Source: an uncultured bacterium (GTDB lineage: Bacteria; Verrucomicrobiota; Kiritimatiellia; CAIKKV01; CAIJXV01). Taken from it: a stretch of DNA of 46,030 bases. Below are positions 27,598 to 39,669 of the stretch, one piece after another. Below the pieces are notes generated by a model. That model was given only the letters and a program-made list of their open reading frames with translations, did no database searches and was not told where the DNA came from. The stretch's first letter is position 1; every line of letters begins with the position of its first letter. The position numbers and the translations under genes were made by a program. The DNA is taken from positions 1-46,030 of the forward strand of contig CAIJXV010000048.1 of NCBI GenBank assembly GCA_903824675.1, written 5' to 3'.

Positions 27598-30474
27598 TTA
27601 AAGGCTGGGTTCGCCTCCCAGAAAATCCCGGGTAATACGTTCCTGCATCCGATCAATTTCCTTGAAACATTCCTTAAGAACGGCTTTGTCGATATGCCCG
27701 AGCCAGGTCGGATCAATCAGATTATCCGGGGCACCCCCGTTTTGAATCGTTGCGGACTGATGTCGCAATCGCAATCGCAACAGGGTCTCGAAGGCGGTCA
27801 GGAGATCGTGATACTGAGAGGGCAGAAGCACGCCCTGATCGGTGAGTGCGGACAGGCGGTCCTGGGTGGAGGTGAAAAGGATATTCTTTTGAAGGGCATA
27901 GAGCCGGGCAAAACTGACAATGGGCATCATCGCGGTTTTCAGGTCGAGATGGCCCGCCTTCTCCTTGGACCCCCCGGAGGCGACCAGATTCCCGAATAGT
28001 CGGACCGGCGGCTTGAACGAGAGTGCATTTCTGGCTGCCTGAGTGAAAAAAACAGGGGGGGGAGCGAGTTCCGTCTGCAGGTGCGTGCGCAGGATCTGAA
28101 TCAAATGGGTGTCACCGTAAACGCACCGCAAATCGAAGAAGGTTCCGAATTCCATCATTTCATGTGCTTCGGGTTGGGTAATCCAGTTTTTGAAATAGTC
28201 CTTCCACACCTCCACGGGCTGGCACCATTTAAGATTATGGGCCATCACCAAACCTTTGCATTCCCGATAGCCCGATTGGGTCAGGGTTTCACAAACCCGC
28301 TCAGCCAAAGCGGCAAAATAATTTCCCGTGTGGGTTTCCAGGCCCAGGGGAGGGGTGTCATACACAATCGCATTGTCTTGATCTGTGAAGAGCGTCTGCT
28401 CTTTTCGGCCTTGACTGCCCAAGGCGACAAACGCAAAGCCGACCGGCGGAGGGCCTAAATCGGCCTGGGCGAACTCGATGAATCGGATGGTGGCTGAGTC
28501 GGTGATGGAGGAGATCATGCCCGCAATCGCGATGGGGGGGGATCCACTTTCCAGCATGGCGCGGACTAATTCAGGGGACCGCCGGCAAAGGTCCACCACA
28601 TCCTGTGCCGTGGCCGCCGTCGCAATCTCACGGGCGATATCCTCCGCGGTGGCCGCCGGCACATTCAGTAACCGTTTCAGCAATCCTTCGGCGGCCGCGA
28701 TGGATCGGATCCCCTCCTCCGAACGCCGGACCAGAATAACGAATCCGCTCCCGCCATTGCCCGCTGTTCCCTTGTGAGCAATGCGACATTTCAAAACGGT
28801 TCCATCGCGTCTCCGCAGCCGCGCATCGGTGTAAACTTCGGCGCCGGTTTCCCTGAACAACGGATCCTGTCCTGAGATTTCAGGAAAGAGGTCCTGCCAA
28901 TCAAACAACGTCAATTCCTCCGCGGAACAGCCCGCCAATTCAAGAAAGACGGGGTTGGCATAGGCACACCGATGGTTCCGAACAAAAAGAACCCCTTCGG
29001 CGGCGGCCTGAACCAGGGTGAGATACCGCTCATGTGATTCCTGTAGCCGCCGTTCGGCGGACGCTCGCAGTCGGTCTGATCGCCATCCGCCCTGTAAGAT
29101 GACGAGCAGGAGTAGAATCAGGACCGCGATGATGCCGCCCATGGCATAGATCAGCCGGAGTTTCAAGGCGTGAATCTCGGCGACCACATCCTGAATATAC
29201 AATCCGGTGCCAATGACCCAGCCCCACGGTTCGAAGAGGCGGATGTAGGACTCCTTCGCTTCCAAGCGGGATGGGTCATCCTTCCATTGCCAGACATAGT
29301 CCACATACCCTTCCTTGTCTTGACGGATCTTGTCGGCGAAAACCGTGAAAATATGAATCTTTCGCGCGTCCACGAAGGAGGATAAATCCTGACCTTCCAG
29401 ATCCTTGCGGTAGGGGTGCATGAGCATCCGGGGGGACAGATCTTGCAGCCAGAAATAATCTTTTCCTTCGCGCCCGTATCTCAACGAGCGGACCCGTTCA
29501 ATCACCTGATTTTGCGCCTCCGCAGAGGACAAGCGACCCGCTTGTACTTGCTTTTCCGCCTCATCCAACAAGCTCCAGACGGTGCGGGTTAATTCCTGGA
29601 TCATCTCGCGCTTGCGATCCATGAGTGCCTTTTCGTATCCGGGAAGGAAAAAACCGAATAACGCGAGGGTGAAGAGGAATACGGCGGCTAAGGCCGGCAA
29701 AACCATCCCGATGAGCAGGTGCATCCGTCCGTGACCGGGCATAATGGGCGAAGCGGGAGGCTGCGTGAGATTTTGGGATTCGATCGCCGGACGCACTTTT
29801 TTTCGCTGTTGGAGGAGAAGCTCACGAAAAGTTTTCCATTCCTGCACGGGGAGATCGAGTCCCAGGGTCCCTCTCTCCCCCGGCGGCGGGCCATGATGAT
29901 CCGTGCCGCCTGAAACGACCAGTCCGTTTGAGCGGGCGAGTTCACGCAAAAACGCCTGCTGTTCCAACCCCACGAGGGGGTGGTAAATTTCGAGGCCATC
30001 CAATCCGGCCGGCACTAAGGCCGCAACCCGTCGGGTCAAGGACGCGACATCGGGTTCGGTCACCATCGGATGTGCCAAAACAACAATTCCGCCCGCCTGA
30101 TGAACGGCCTCGATCATCTCCGGCAGGTCTTGTTTGGGGGTCATGGAGTAGGTGGGGCTGTTGCGTAACTGGGCCTCTCTCGCCGCCAGCACCGCGTGAA
30201 TCAAGGCGGTATTCGTTCGGTCAAATCCGTAACAAAGCAGATGAATTTCCTTTTGACCCTGTAAAACAGTCAACTCCAGGCCATTAAAAACCCCTACTCC
30301 CAGTCGCTCACACGCGGCTTCAAACCGATCCAATCCATCCAAGGTGGCGTGATCGGTCAGGGCGGCATACCGGACCCCTGCCTCGGCGCAGTGCTGAGCC
30401 AGTGTTTCCGGATCCCCTTCGCCATCACTGAAGGCGGAATGACAATGGAAATCAACTTTTATGGTCGCCTGCAT
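27598..30474 (-). CDS. PHP phosphoesterase - Cache sensor - PAS - DUF294/GlnD-like nucleotidyltransferase fusion, membrane-bound
   Basis: A 958-aa protein. From ATG 30474: residues 5-230 form a PHP domain with a complete-looking metal set (H10, H12, D17, H42, E67, H78, H135, D192, H194 in the phrases DFHCHSAFSD, LTDH, VLAHP and GGTDHHG). A membrane helix at about 252-277 is followed by an extracytoplasmic single-Cache sensor (about 283-433, with GREGKDYFWLQD and GWVIGTGLYIQDV), a second helix (about 441-461), a PAS domain (about 478-588), and a nucleotidyltransferase (about 640-955) with ALGSQGRKEQ and TDQDN (D698, D700). The C-terminal part resembles DUF294/DUF294_C, usually found fused to CBS or cyclic-nucleotide domains beside acetate-type symporters. 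It heads the operon, 120 nt before the symporter subunits, and probably senses an external ligand and controls transport or metabolism. The enzymatic targets are unknown. Confidence 0.85.
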   Translation of the reverse strand: MQATIKVDFHCHSAFSDGEGDPETLAQHCAEAGVRYAALTDHATLDGLDRFEAACERLGVGVFNGLELTVLQGQKEIHLLCYGFDRTNTALIHAVLAAREAQLRNSPTYSMTPKQDLPEMIEAVHQAGGIVVLAHPMVTEPDVASLTRRVAALVPAGLDGLEIYHPLVGLEQQAFLRELARSNGLVVSGGTDHHGPPPGERGTLGLDLPVQEWKTFRELLLQQRKKVRPAIESQNLTQPPASPIMPGHGRMHLLIGMVLPALAAVFLFTLALFGFFLPGYEKALMDRKREMIQELTRTVWSLLDEAEKQVQAGRLSSAEAQNQVIERVRSLRYGREGKDYFWLQDLSPRMLMHPYRKDLEGQDLSSFVDARKIHIFTVFADKIRQDKEGYVDYVWQWKDDPSRLEAKESYIRLFEPWGWVIGTGLYIQDVVAEIHALKLRLIYAMGGIIAVLILLLLVILQGGWRSDRLRASAERRLQESHERYLTLVQAAAEGVLFVRNHRCAYANPVFLELAGCSAEELTLFDWQDLFPEISGQDPLFRETGAEVYTDARLRRRDGTVLKCRIAHKGTAGNGGSGFVILVRRSEEGIRSIAAAEGLLKRLLNVPAATAEDIAREIATAATAQDVVDLCRRSPELVRAMLESGSPPIAIAGMISSITDSATIRFIEFAQADLGPPPVGFAFVALGSQGRKEQTLFTDQDNAIVYDTPPLGLETHTGNYFAALAERVCETLTQSGYRECKGLVMAHNLKWCQPVEVWKDYFKNWITQPEAHEMMEFGTFFDLRCVYGDTHLIQILRTHLQTELAPPPVFFTQAARNALSFKPPVRLFGNLVASGGSKEKAGHLDLKTAMMPIVSFARLYALQKNILFTSTQDRLSALTDQGVLLPSQYHDLLTAFETLLRLRLRHQSATIQNGGAPDNLIDPTWLGHIDKAVLKECFKEIDRMQERITRDFLGGEPSL

Positions 30475-30583
30475 TCTCAAACCCTGCTGAAAGTCGACGG
30501 TGGAGCCGTAGTGGCCGATCTGGTGGAGGGGTCATTTTCAGGTAAAGGGAAATTAATCTCGAAAGAGGGAAGAATCAAGGAGT

Positions 30584-30796
30584 TTCTTCGCTTGCCCTCG
30601 GCCTGCGGTGGATTGTAAAGTTAAATGCCGCACAAAATGCGGCCAGAAACTGTGCAACCTCATGAGATCCCTCGACTTCGCTCGGGATGACAATGGGTAG
30701 GGCGAGTTCTCCGAGCGAGCCGGAGCTGAATATAAGAGGGCTTACAGCACGCAGTTACAAAACGGCATTTCACATTACAATTCTTCGCTTGCCCTC
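30584..30796 (+). repeat. 16-bp direct repeat bracketing about 180 nt
   Basis: TTCTTCGCTTGCCCTC occurs at 30584-30599 and again, identically, at 30781-30796; the bases after it are also alike (GGCCTG against CGTCTG). The enclosed stretch has two palindromic elements and no gene. This could be a duplication left by an insertion, or two copies of a dispersed repeat. Confidence 0.6.
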
Positions 30797-30814
30797 CGTC
30801 TGTAAATAATTGGC

Positions 30815-32510
<1,696 letters not shown>

Positions 32511-32522
32511 TCTGGTGAACCC

Positions 32523-35500
32523 ATGCCCAAACGAACCGACATCCATAAAATCATGCTGATCGGGTCCGGCCCGATCGTCATCGGCCAAGCCTGTGAATTC
32601 GACTATTCCGGGGTCCAGGCCTGTAAGGCCCTGAAGGAGGAAGGCTTCGAAGTCGTCCTCGTCAATAGCAACCCGGCGACGATCATGACCGATCCTGAAT
32701 TTGCCGATCGGACCTATATCGAGCCGCTGAATGTCGATATTTTGCATGAAATCATCCGGCGCGAGCGGCCGGACGCGATCTTACCCACGCTGGGCGGCCA
32801 GACGGCGCTGAATTTGGGCGTGGAATTGTGGGATCGGGGGATTTTGAAGCGCTACGGAGTGCAGATGATCGGGGCCAATGCCGAATCGATTCGCAAGGCG
32901 GAAGACCGATTGTTATTTAAGAAGGCGATGATCAAAATCGGTCTCGATGTGCCGGAAAGCGGATCAGCCCATACCTTGGAAGAGGCGCGGGTGGTTCGGG
33001 ATACGATCGGGAGCTATCCCCTGGTCATTCGGCCGGGATTCACCCTGGGGGGGACCGGCGGCGGGATTGCTTATGACGACCGGGAATTCGAGGAGATCGT
33101 TACCCGGGGGCTTTTTTACAGTCCGACCTCCGAGGTGTTGATCGAGGAATCCGTGCTGGGCTGGAAGGAATTCGAGTTGGAAGTGATGCGCGATCACAAG
33201 GACAACTGCGTGATCGTCTGTTCGATCGAAAACCTGGATCCGATGGGCGTGCATACAGGGGACAGCATTACCGTGGCGCCGGCCCAGACCCTGACGGATC
33301 GCGAATATCAGCGCATGCGCGATGCCTCCCTCGCGGTGATGCGCGAGATCGGCGTCGAAACCGGTGGCTCCAACGTGCAGTGGGCCTTGAATCCCGCGGA
33401 TGGGCGCATGGTCATCATCGAGATGAATCCCCGCGTATCGCGGTCCAGCGCCCTGGCCTCCAAGGCGACGGGATTTCCGATTGCCAAAATCGCGGCCAAG
33501 CTGGCGGTGGGTTATACGCTGGACGAGTTACGCAACGATATCACCCGCGAAACCCCGGCCTGTTTTGAACCCTCGATCGATTACGTCGTGACCAAGGTGC
33601 CGCGGTTTGCCTTCGAAAAATTTCAATCCGCCGACGACACGCTGGGGACCCAGATGAAGTCGGTGGGCGAGACGATGAGCATCGGACGGACGTTCAAGGA
33701 ATCCCTGCAGAAAGCCTGCCGCTCCCTGGAAAAAGGCCGGTTTGGATTCGGTGCCGACGGCAAAGATGGGCCGGTTGAGGCCCTCTCCGACGACCGGATG
33801 GCGTCCGAACTCCGGCGGCCTCACGCCCTGCGTCTGTTCGTGATTCGCGCGGCTTTCCGGCGGGGGTGGTCGGTTGAAAAAATTCACGGACTCAGCAAAA
33901 TCGACCCCTGGTTTTTACGGCACATGGAAGAACTGGCGGCCTTCGAAGATGAGATTAGCGCCGCCGAAAGTCTGGCCCAATTGGCGAAGGATCCCGCTCG
34001 GTTCCGGCAGGTCAAGGAATTCGGCTATTCCGACCGGCAGATCGCCCACTTACTGAAAACGACGGAAGCTTCTGTCCGCCGGGCTCGTGAAGAACAGGGC
34101 TTGATCCCGGTCTACGGATTGGTGGACACCTGCGCCGCGGAATTTACCGCGTTTACCCCTTATTTTTATTCGACCTATTGCGGAACTTTGGATGAGAGCC
34201 GCCCGACCCAGCGCCGGAAGGTGATGATTCTCGGGGGCGGTCCCAACCGGATCGGGCAGGGGATCGAATTTGATTATTGCTGTGTGCATGCTTCGTTCGC
34301 CCTGCGTGAGGCGGGTATTGAGACGATCATGGTCAACAGCAATCCCGAAACCGTCAGCACCGATTACGACACCAGCGACCGGCTCTATTTTGAACCCTTG
34401 ACGCTCGAAGATGTGCTCAACATTTACCAGCGCGAGAAATGCTGGGGTGCCATCGTGCAGTTTGGCGGACAAACGCCTCTCAACCTGGCCAAGGAACTCG
34501 AGGCGAACGGGGTGAATATCATTGGTACCAAGCCCGCCAGCATTGAAGTGGCCGAGGATCGCAAGCTCTTTCACGAGATGGCGCAACAATTGGGAATTCT
34601 TCAGCCGGATGGCGGAATCGCGACGACGGTGGAGCAGGCCGAAGTCATTGCCGCGCGGATCGGCTATCCGGTCCTGATGCGGCCGTCGTTCGTCCTCGGC
34701 GGACGTGCGATGGTGATCGTGTACGATGACGCCATGCTCCGCACCTACATGGCGGAGGCGGTCGAGGTGTCCGAAAAACGGCCGGTCCTGGTCGATCATT
34801 ATTTGGAAAATGCCGTGGAAGTAGATGTCGATTGTATCTCGGATGGCGAGACCTCGGTGATCGGCGCGATCATGGAGCATGTTGAACTGGCCGGGATCCA
34901 TTCCGGGGACAGCGCCTGCACGATTCCCGCCCCCAGTTTGTCGGAAGCCGCCCGCCATACGATCCGGCAGAACACCTTCGCCATGGCGAAGGAATTGAAG
35001 CTCTGTGGATTGATGAATGTACAATATGCGATTCAGGATGAACGGGTGTATGTCCTCGAAGTCAATCCCCGGGCTTCGCGAACCGTGCCGTTTGTGAGCA
35101 AAGCCATCGGCGTCCCCTTGGCCAAGCTGGCGGCGTTGGTGATGGCGGGACACAAGCTCAAAGCTCTGGGTTTTACCGCCGAAGTCACTCCCCGGCATTA
35201 CTCGGTCAAAGAGGCGGTTTTCCCGTTCTCCCGGTTCCCCGGAATCGATGTCATTCTGAGTCCGGAAATGAAATCAACCGGTGAAGTGATGGGGATCGAT
35301 GCCTCACCGGCACTTGCCTTTTTGAAGAGTCAGGTGGCCGCGGGAAGCGCCTTACCTGAATCCGGAAATGTCTTCCTGAGTATTCGCGACAAGGACAAGC
35401 AACCGTCTGTCGGCCTGGCCCGGCGCCTGATCGATATGGGATACACCCTGTATGCCACATCGGGAACCAGCACGGTTTTGCGTCAAAATGGAATTCGGAG

Positions 35501-35804
35501 CCAGGCCCTCTTCCGGATTTCCGAAGGACGCCCCAACGTGGTGGATCTGATCGAGGAAAAACTGATCCGCTGGGTGGTCAACGTGCCATCGCCGGGCATT
35601 TCTCCCAAGATCGACGAGATCAAAATGCGCGCCCATGCCACCATTCGGAACGTTCCTGTGACGACTACTCTGGATGGCTTCGAGGCGGCCGTCAGCGGAT
35701 TGGAAGCCTTGCGCGAAATGAAGCGCTTCGAGGTGTGCAGTCTCCAGGAATATCATCGGCATGCCCCGGTGATCAACTGGGCTGCCGCTAAAGCTAAAAT
35801 CTAG
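32523..35804 (+). CDS. carB: Carbamoyl-phosphate synthase large subunit
   Basis: A 1093-aa enzyme making carbamoyl phosphate from bicarbonate, ammonia (from the CarA partner) and two ATP, for pyrimidines and arginine. The two homologous ATP-grasp halves begin with [17 protein letters not shown] (near residue 11) and [20 protein letters not shown] (near 569). Both contain the VNSNPxT phrase, and [20 protein letters not shown] and [20 protein letters not shown] are the two metal-binding loops. A C-terminal MGS-like allosteric domain (about 945-1085, [18 protein letters not shown]) is present. It is slightly longer than the E. coli protein (1073 aa). carA is not in this window. The start lacks a clear ribosome site and follows pyrG by 12 nt. 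Confidence 0.98.
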   Translation: MPKRTDIHKIMLIGSGPIVIGQACEFDYSGVQACKALKEEGFEVVLVNSNPATIMTDPEFADRTYIEPLNVDILHEIIRRERPDAILPTLGGQTALNLGVELWDRGILKRYGVQMIGANAESIRKAEDRLLFKKAMIKIGLDVPESGSAHTLEEARVVRDTIGSYPLVIRPGFTLGGTGGGIAYDDREFEEIVTRGLFYSPTSEVLIEESVLGWKEFELEVMRDHKDNCVIVCSIENLDPMGVHTGDSITVAPAQTLTDREYQRMRDASLAVMREIGVETGGSNVQWALNPADGRMVIIEMNPRVSRSSALASKATGFPIAKIAAKLAVGYTLDELRNDITRETPACFEPSIDYVVTKVPRFAFEKFQSADDTLGTQMKSVGETMSIGRTFKESLQKACRSLEKGRFGFGADGKDGPVEALSDDRMASELRRPHALRLFVIRAAFRRGWSVEKIHGLSKIDPWFLRHMEELAAFEDEISAAESLAQLAKDPARFRQVKEFGYSDRQIAHLLKTTEASVRRAREEQGLIPVYGLVDTCAAEFTAFTPYFYSTYCGTLDESRPTQRRKVMILGGGPNRIGQGIEFDYCCVHASFALREAGIETIMVNSNPETVSTDYDTSDRLYFEPLTLEDVLNIYQREKCWGAIVQFGGQTPLNLAKELEANGVNIIGTKPASIEVAEDRKLFHEMAQQLGILQPDGGIATTVEQAEVIAARIGYPVLMRPSFVLGGRAMVIVYDDAMLRTYMAEAVEVSEKRPVLVDHYLENAVEVDVDCISDGETSVIGAIMEHVELAGIHSGDSACTIPAPSLSEAARHTIRQNTFAMAKELKLCGLMNVQYAIQDERVYVLEVNPRASRTVPFVSKAIGVPLAKLAALVMAGHKLKALGFTAEVTPRHYSVKEAVFPFSRFPGIDVILSPEMKSTGEVMGIDASPALAFLKSQVAAGSALPESGNVFLSIRDKDKQPSVGLARRLIDMGYTLYATSGTSTVLRQNGIRSQALFRISEGRPNVVDLIEEKLIRWVVNVPSPGISPKIDEIKMRAHATIRNVPVTTTLDGFEAAVSGLEALREMKRFEVCSLQEYHRHAPVINWAAAKAKI

Positions 35805-35917
35805 CCTCCGGTCGTGGAATCAGGCGCTCGCTACGGCTCTTGAGTGCCCAACCCTTGCGTCCGGTAGACCGAATAATGCCCACCGGATCCACTCCTTGCG
35901 GCCGGTGATTTCTTAAA

Positions 35918-35995
35918 GTGATTTGACATCGGATGATTCGGAAGATTACTATTTGACGCAAATGGATGTGTCATCGAATGTTTCCGTCAAATCAC
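35918..35995. promoter_or_regulatory. Perfect 10-bp inverted repeat upstream of the glycosyltransferases
   Basis: GTGATTTGAC (35918-35927) and GTCAAATCAC (35986-35995) are exact inverses separated by 58 nt; another ATTTGAC lies at 35951. The array sits 30-110 nt before the first glycosyltransferase start, so it may be operator sites or a loop-forming regulatory element. The 222-nt gap (35805-36026) otherwise holds nothing recognisable. Confidence 0.4.
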
Positions 35996-36026
35996 CCCAT
36001 CAACCGGCAAGGGACATTTCTATACC

Positions 36027-36797
36027 ATGGACCCGCAAGGCGTTGATATATCGGCCGTGCTAACACTTCATTCCGAGGGTCTTCTGGCCCACAGAACACT
36101 GAAGTCGATCACGCGAACGATGCGCTATGCTCAGGAGCGAGGGTTGGTGGTGGAACTCGTGATCGTCTTGGACAGTTCGGATGAGGCAACGGAGGCCTAT
36201 CTCCGCCGTTCGCCCTTCGCACGGTCGGCGGCCCGGATCCTCAGCACCCGATTCAGCGACAGCGGACCAGCGCGAAACGCCGGCATTCAGGAAGCGCGGG
36301 GACGTTTCGTCGCCATCTTTGATGGCGACGACCTGTGGTCCGAAAATTGGCTCTTCCGTGCACATCAGCTAGCCCATGTCAATCCGCGGTATGTGGTTCA
36401 CCCTGAAATGCAGGTTACCTTTGGCCGGGAGGGAACGGGCGGGATTCTATACAACTACCAGATGGACCAGCAGTTGACTCAGGTGCGTCTGTCGTCACTC
36501 CTTTTTGCGAACCTCTGGGCGATTGCATGCGTGGCTCCGCGGCAAACGTTCATCGATGTTCCTTACGCCCCAACGTCGGAGCAATCCGGTTTTGGGTACG
36601 AGGATTGGCACTGGAACTGTGAGTTGGTGGCGCACGGTTTCGTTCACAAGACGGCTCCCCGCACCGCACTTTTTTATCGTAGCCGGCAAGAGGGAAGATG
36701 TTTTCAGCAAGTCCGGGCAAATTGCATCGTGAGGCATTCCCGTCTATTTGACGATATCGTTACCCTTTCGCATCCTCGATCCGGAGATGCAGAATGA
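36027..36797 (+). CDS. Glycosyltransferase family 2 (GT-A fold)
   Basis: A 256-aa GT2 protein. The N-terminal nucleotide-binding part has ISAVLTLHSEGLLAHRTLKS and ELVIVLDSSDEATE. The segment DSGPARNAGIQEARGRFVAIFDGDDLWSENW (about residue 75) includes the DxD-type metal motif DGDD. The later WHWNCELVAHGFVH holds the acidic base region. No membrane helix is seen. It probably transfers a sugar from a nucleotide-sugar during capsule, O-antigen or exopolysaccharide synthesis. Its last base triplet overlaps the next gene (ATGA), which is also a glycosyltransferase, so the two act in one pathway. There is no other polysaccharide gene nearby. Confidence 0.85.
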   Translation: MDPQGVDISAVLTLHSEGLLAHRTLKSITRTMRYAQERGLVVELVIVLDSSDEATEAYLRRSPFARSAARILSTRFSDSGPARNAGIQEARGRFVAIFDGDDLWSENWLFRAHQLAHVNPRYVVHPEMQVTFGREGTGGILYNYQMDQQLTQVRLSSLLFANLWAIACVAPRQTFIDVPYAPTSEQSGFGYEDWHWNCELVAHGFVHKTAPRTALFYRSRQEGRCFQQVRANCIVRHSRLFDDIVTLSHPRSGDAE

Positions 36798-38266
36798 TCA
36801 ACGTCTTCGGGGCGCTTCGTCGGATTTTGCAAAGGCGTCGTGCGGGCCCTTCTTTTCCCCCTCCTCCGGACGACTGGGATGAGGACCTCTATCTTACGTT
36901 TCACCCCGATGTGCGCAACGCCGTCAATCGCGGAATTATCGGAAGCGGATTCGAGCATTACGAGAGGTGTGGTCGGCAGGAGAAGCGACGAATCGGATTT
37001 CCGATGTGGCTTAAGGGCGAGATGCGCGCCTTGTCCGATATCGAGCCGCTACTGTTTCCCTCTGTTTCTTTGCTGATGGGAAGTGCCGAGTATCGCGCCG
37101 AACCACAGCCGGCGGAAACGGCCTATATTTCGATTATGCGTTCGCTGGGTGACCAAAAGTTCACGCACGTATTTCTCCTGCCCTGGCTCAAGCGGGGGGG
37201 CGCGGATATCGTGGCAAAGAATTATATCAACGTGCTAACCGACGTTTTTGGCGCCAAGGTTGCGGTGATTCTCACGGAAGATGCCGACCATCCCTGGATC
37301 GATGGAGTATCGGCTTCAGCCACGATTCTGGAATTTGGCAAGGCGGTTGCGGCTCTATCTGAAGAGATGCGTTTGCAAGTGTTGATGCGCCTGCTTCTGT
37401 CTGTGCAGGCGCCGGTATGCCACAACATTAACTCTCGCCTGGGCTGGAACGCATTTTGCCGCCATTCAGCGGCATTGTCGCAGACCTCAAAGTTGTATGT
37501 TTCACTTTTTGCGTTTAGTTATTCGCCCGATGGCGAGATGGTCGGATATCCGCGGGAGTTGGATAAAATTGCCGGCGTTCTCCAGGGAGTATTTACGGAC
37601 AATCAGCCGATCGTCGACAAATTAGTCGATCTGTATGCCGTCCCCAGGGATTTGTTTTCGGTCCATCATAGTCCCGTCAACGAGGCGCCCCGTTTCGTGT
37701 TTTCACCACAGAAGCCCCAGAGAATTTTGTGGGCCGGGAGGCTGGACCGCGATAAACGCCCGGATCTATTGTTGGCGATCGCCCAAGCGCTTCCAGACTG
37801 CACCTTTGACGTCTTCGGCGAATCGATCCTGGATTGCAACGACGCTGAGATTTTAGACACGATTTCAAAATTACGGGCGCTGGAAAATGTCGTCCTGCAC
37901 GGAGTCTACGATGGCTTCAAAAGTATTCCGACGGGCAACTATTCTCTTTTTCTTTATACGAGCCAAAGTGACGGCATGCCCAATGTCGTCCTCGAGGCGC
38001 TGTCTTCAGGTCTTGCGGTGATCGCTCCCGATGTGGGTGGGATCAAGGATGTGATTCCGCCCGATTCAGGTTTTCTAGTCGAACAGCATGATGACGTGGA
38101 TGGCTATGTTGCGGTAATTCGTTCCTCGATTCAGCATCCGGAAAGAATCGAGGCCGAGCGCAATGAGCGAATGCGGCAGTTGAGAGACCGCCACTCTCTG
38201 AAACGTTTTGTGGATGAGATCGCCCACCTTCCCCCCTATGCCACGCCGACGGGTGTCTCTGATTAG
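36794..38266 (+). CDS. Glycosyltransferase family 4-type (GT-B fold)
   Basis: A 490-aa protein. The last 220 residues match GT4: PQRILWAGRLDRDKRPDLLLAIA (about 300), ENVVLHGVYDGFKSIP (about 363), and the donor-binding EX7E-type segment SQSDGMPNVVLEALSSGLAVIAPDVGGIKDVI (about 390-420). The first 250 residues are unlike simple GT4 enzymes and include a DLYLTFHPDVRNAVNRG phrase seen in sugar-transferase-linked regions, so this may be an extended acceptor domain. GGAG lies eight bases before the ATG at 36794, and the start overlaps the upstream gene by 4 nt. It probably adds a sugar to a surface glycan in the same pathway as its neighbour. Confidence 0.85.
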   Translation: MINVFGALRRILQRRRAGPSFPPPPDDWDEDLYLTFHPDVRNAVNRGIIGSGFEHYERCGRQEKRRIGFPMWLKGEMRALSDIEPLLFPSVSLLMGSAEYRAEPQPAETAYISIMRSLGDQKFTHVFLLPWLKRGGADIVAKNYINVLTDVFGAKVAVILTEDADHPWIDGVSASATILEFGKAVAALSEEMRLQVLMRLLLSVQAPVCHNINSRLGWNAFCRHSAALSQTSKLYVSLFAFSYSPDGEMVGYPRELDKIAGVLQGVFTDNQPIVDKLVDLYAVPRDLFSVHHSPVNEAPRFVFSPQKPQRILWAGRLDRDKRPDLLLAIAQALPDCTFDVFGESILDCNDAEILDTISKLRALENVVLHGVYDGFKSIPTGNYSLFLYTSQSDGMPNVVLEALSSGLAVIAPDVGGIKDVIPPDSGFLVEQHDDVDGYVAVIRSSIQHPERIEAERNERMRQLRDRHSLKRFVDEIAHLPPYATPTGVSD

Positions 38267-38411
38267 AAACGCTTCCCGGCCGGTTCGGGTACGCGTTCTA
38301 TGCAACATCGGGGTGAGATGCTAAACGGCAATGATCGGCCTGGCCCTTTTAGAAACCCGAGAAATAAGAATAATATTGAAATCGGATGAGAGGGACCGTA
38401 GGGTCAGCGTT

Positions 38412-39581
38412 ATGGCGAGACCCCTGATTTTGAAAGCCTGTCTTTTCGGATTGGCACTCTTGAGCTTGCTGGGGGTTCAAGCTGGGGCGAGGGAGCCGGT
38501 CCCTTCCGAAATTTCAGTCCGGATTGAATTCTTTTACGAACCCGGCTGTGACGAATGTGACCGGGTTCGCTCGCAGGTGTTACCCGATCTCGACCGCCGA
38601 TTTCGCGGGCAGGTAGCCATTGTGGACCGCGATCTGGGAATGTTGACCAACTATGCCCGCCTGGTCCAGCTTCAACAAAATGAGCCAACCCCACTCAATG
38701 CCCATGTGTTTATGGCGGTGGAGGGGGGGCGGCTTTTGCAGGGCTATGACGAGATCAGCAGCGGGCTAACGGGTGCGGTTGCCGGCCGTTTGGCCGGAAC
38801 GAAATCAGACGCGGCGTCGGAATCGGGTGGCGAACCCGGCGGACGATTATTGAAAGAGCGTCTGGCCGGGTTCCGCTGGGCGGGGGTGGCTGTAGCCGGG
38901 TTGGCGGACGGCTTAAATCCCTGTGCTTTTTCAACTTTGGTATTTTTCATGAGCCTGTTATCGGTTGCCCGGGTGCGGGGGCGGATGTTGCTCCTGGTGG
39001 GGGGATTGTTTTGTCTGGCATCGTTCCTGACCTATTTCATATTGGGCCTCGGCTTATTGCGGGTGTTACATCTCCTCGAAGGATTCCGGTGGTTACGCGC
39101 GTTGTTCGAGTGGGGAATGATCGGGATATTGCTGGCATTGGCGGCGCTATCGTTTCGTGATGCCCGACGGTTTGCGGTCCGGCAGGATCCGAATGAGGTG
39201 GTCTTACAAATGCCGGAGACCTTCCGGCGCTTGACGCACCGTTTGTTGAAACGGGGCATGGCCGCCCGGCATCTAGGGGTGGCGGCCTTCGGTTTGGGGG
39301 TGGTCGTGACGGCGCTGGAGAGCGTCTGCACCGGGCAATTATATGTTCCGACCCTGGTTTTCGTGATGAAATCCGGACAGATGTGGCGCGCAGGTCTTCC
39401 GCTTCTGCTTCTCTACAACCTGTGCTTCATAATGCCGTTGATGGTTGTTTTCGGGTTGACCTGGGCCGGACTCCGCTTCGCGCAATTGATGCATTGGAGC
39501 ATCCGGAATGTGATGATCAGTAAGATTCTGTTAGGCCTGTTGTTTGTGGGAATGGCGGCTTTACTGTGGGGGGTGATGTGA
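38412..39581 (+). CDS. Thioredoxin-like domain fused to CcdA/DsbD-type membrane domain
   Basis: A 389-aa protein. A signal peptide or N-terminal helix (MARPLILKACLFGLALLSLL) is followed by a thioredoxin-like segment with the motif CDEC (C46/C49) in IEFFYEPGCDECDRV. A linker leads to about six membrane helices, with GLADGLNPCAFSTLVFFMSLL early in the membrane part, matching the CcdA/DsbD cysteine-proline motif, and a second conserved cysteine in LESVCTGQLYVP. Such proteins pass electrons across the inner membrane to periplasmic thiol proteins. The upstream ATG at 38331 is in frame but would put 27 charged residues before the signal peptide, so the later ATG is preferred. The DUF1573 gene follows by 88 nt. 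Confidence 0.82.
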   Translation: MARPLILKACLFGLALLSLLGVQAGAREPVPSEISVRIEFFYEPGCDECDRVRSQVLPDLDRRFRGQVAIVDRDLGMLTNYARLVQLQQNEPTPLNAHVFMAVEGGRLLQGYDEISSGLTGAVAGRLAGTKSDAASESGGEPGGRLLKERLAGFRWAGVAVAGLADGLNPCAFSTLVFFMSLLSVARVRGRMLLLVGGLFCLASFLTYFILGLGLLRVLHLLEGFRWLRALFEWGMIGILLALAALSFRDARRFAVRQDPNEVVLQMPETFRRLTHRLLKRGMAARHLGVAAFGLGVVVTALESVCTGQLYVPTLVFVMKSGQMWRAGLPLLLLYNLCFIMPLMVVFGLTWAGLRFAQLMHWSIRNVMISKILLGLLFVGMAALLWGVM

Positions 39582-39669
39582 AGGAGGGCGGGCAGAGTTC
39601 AGGCGCGAATGCCCGGCGGCCTTCCGGAGTTGAACGTTTTTTGCGAAAAATGCCGAAAGCAGGTGATCG

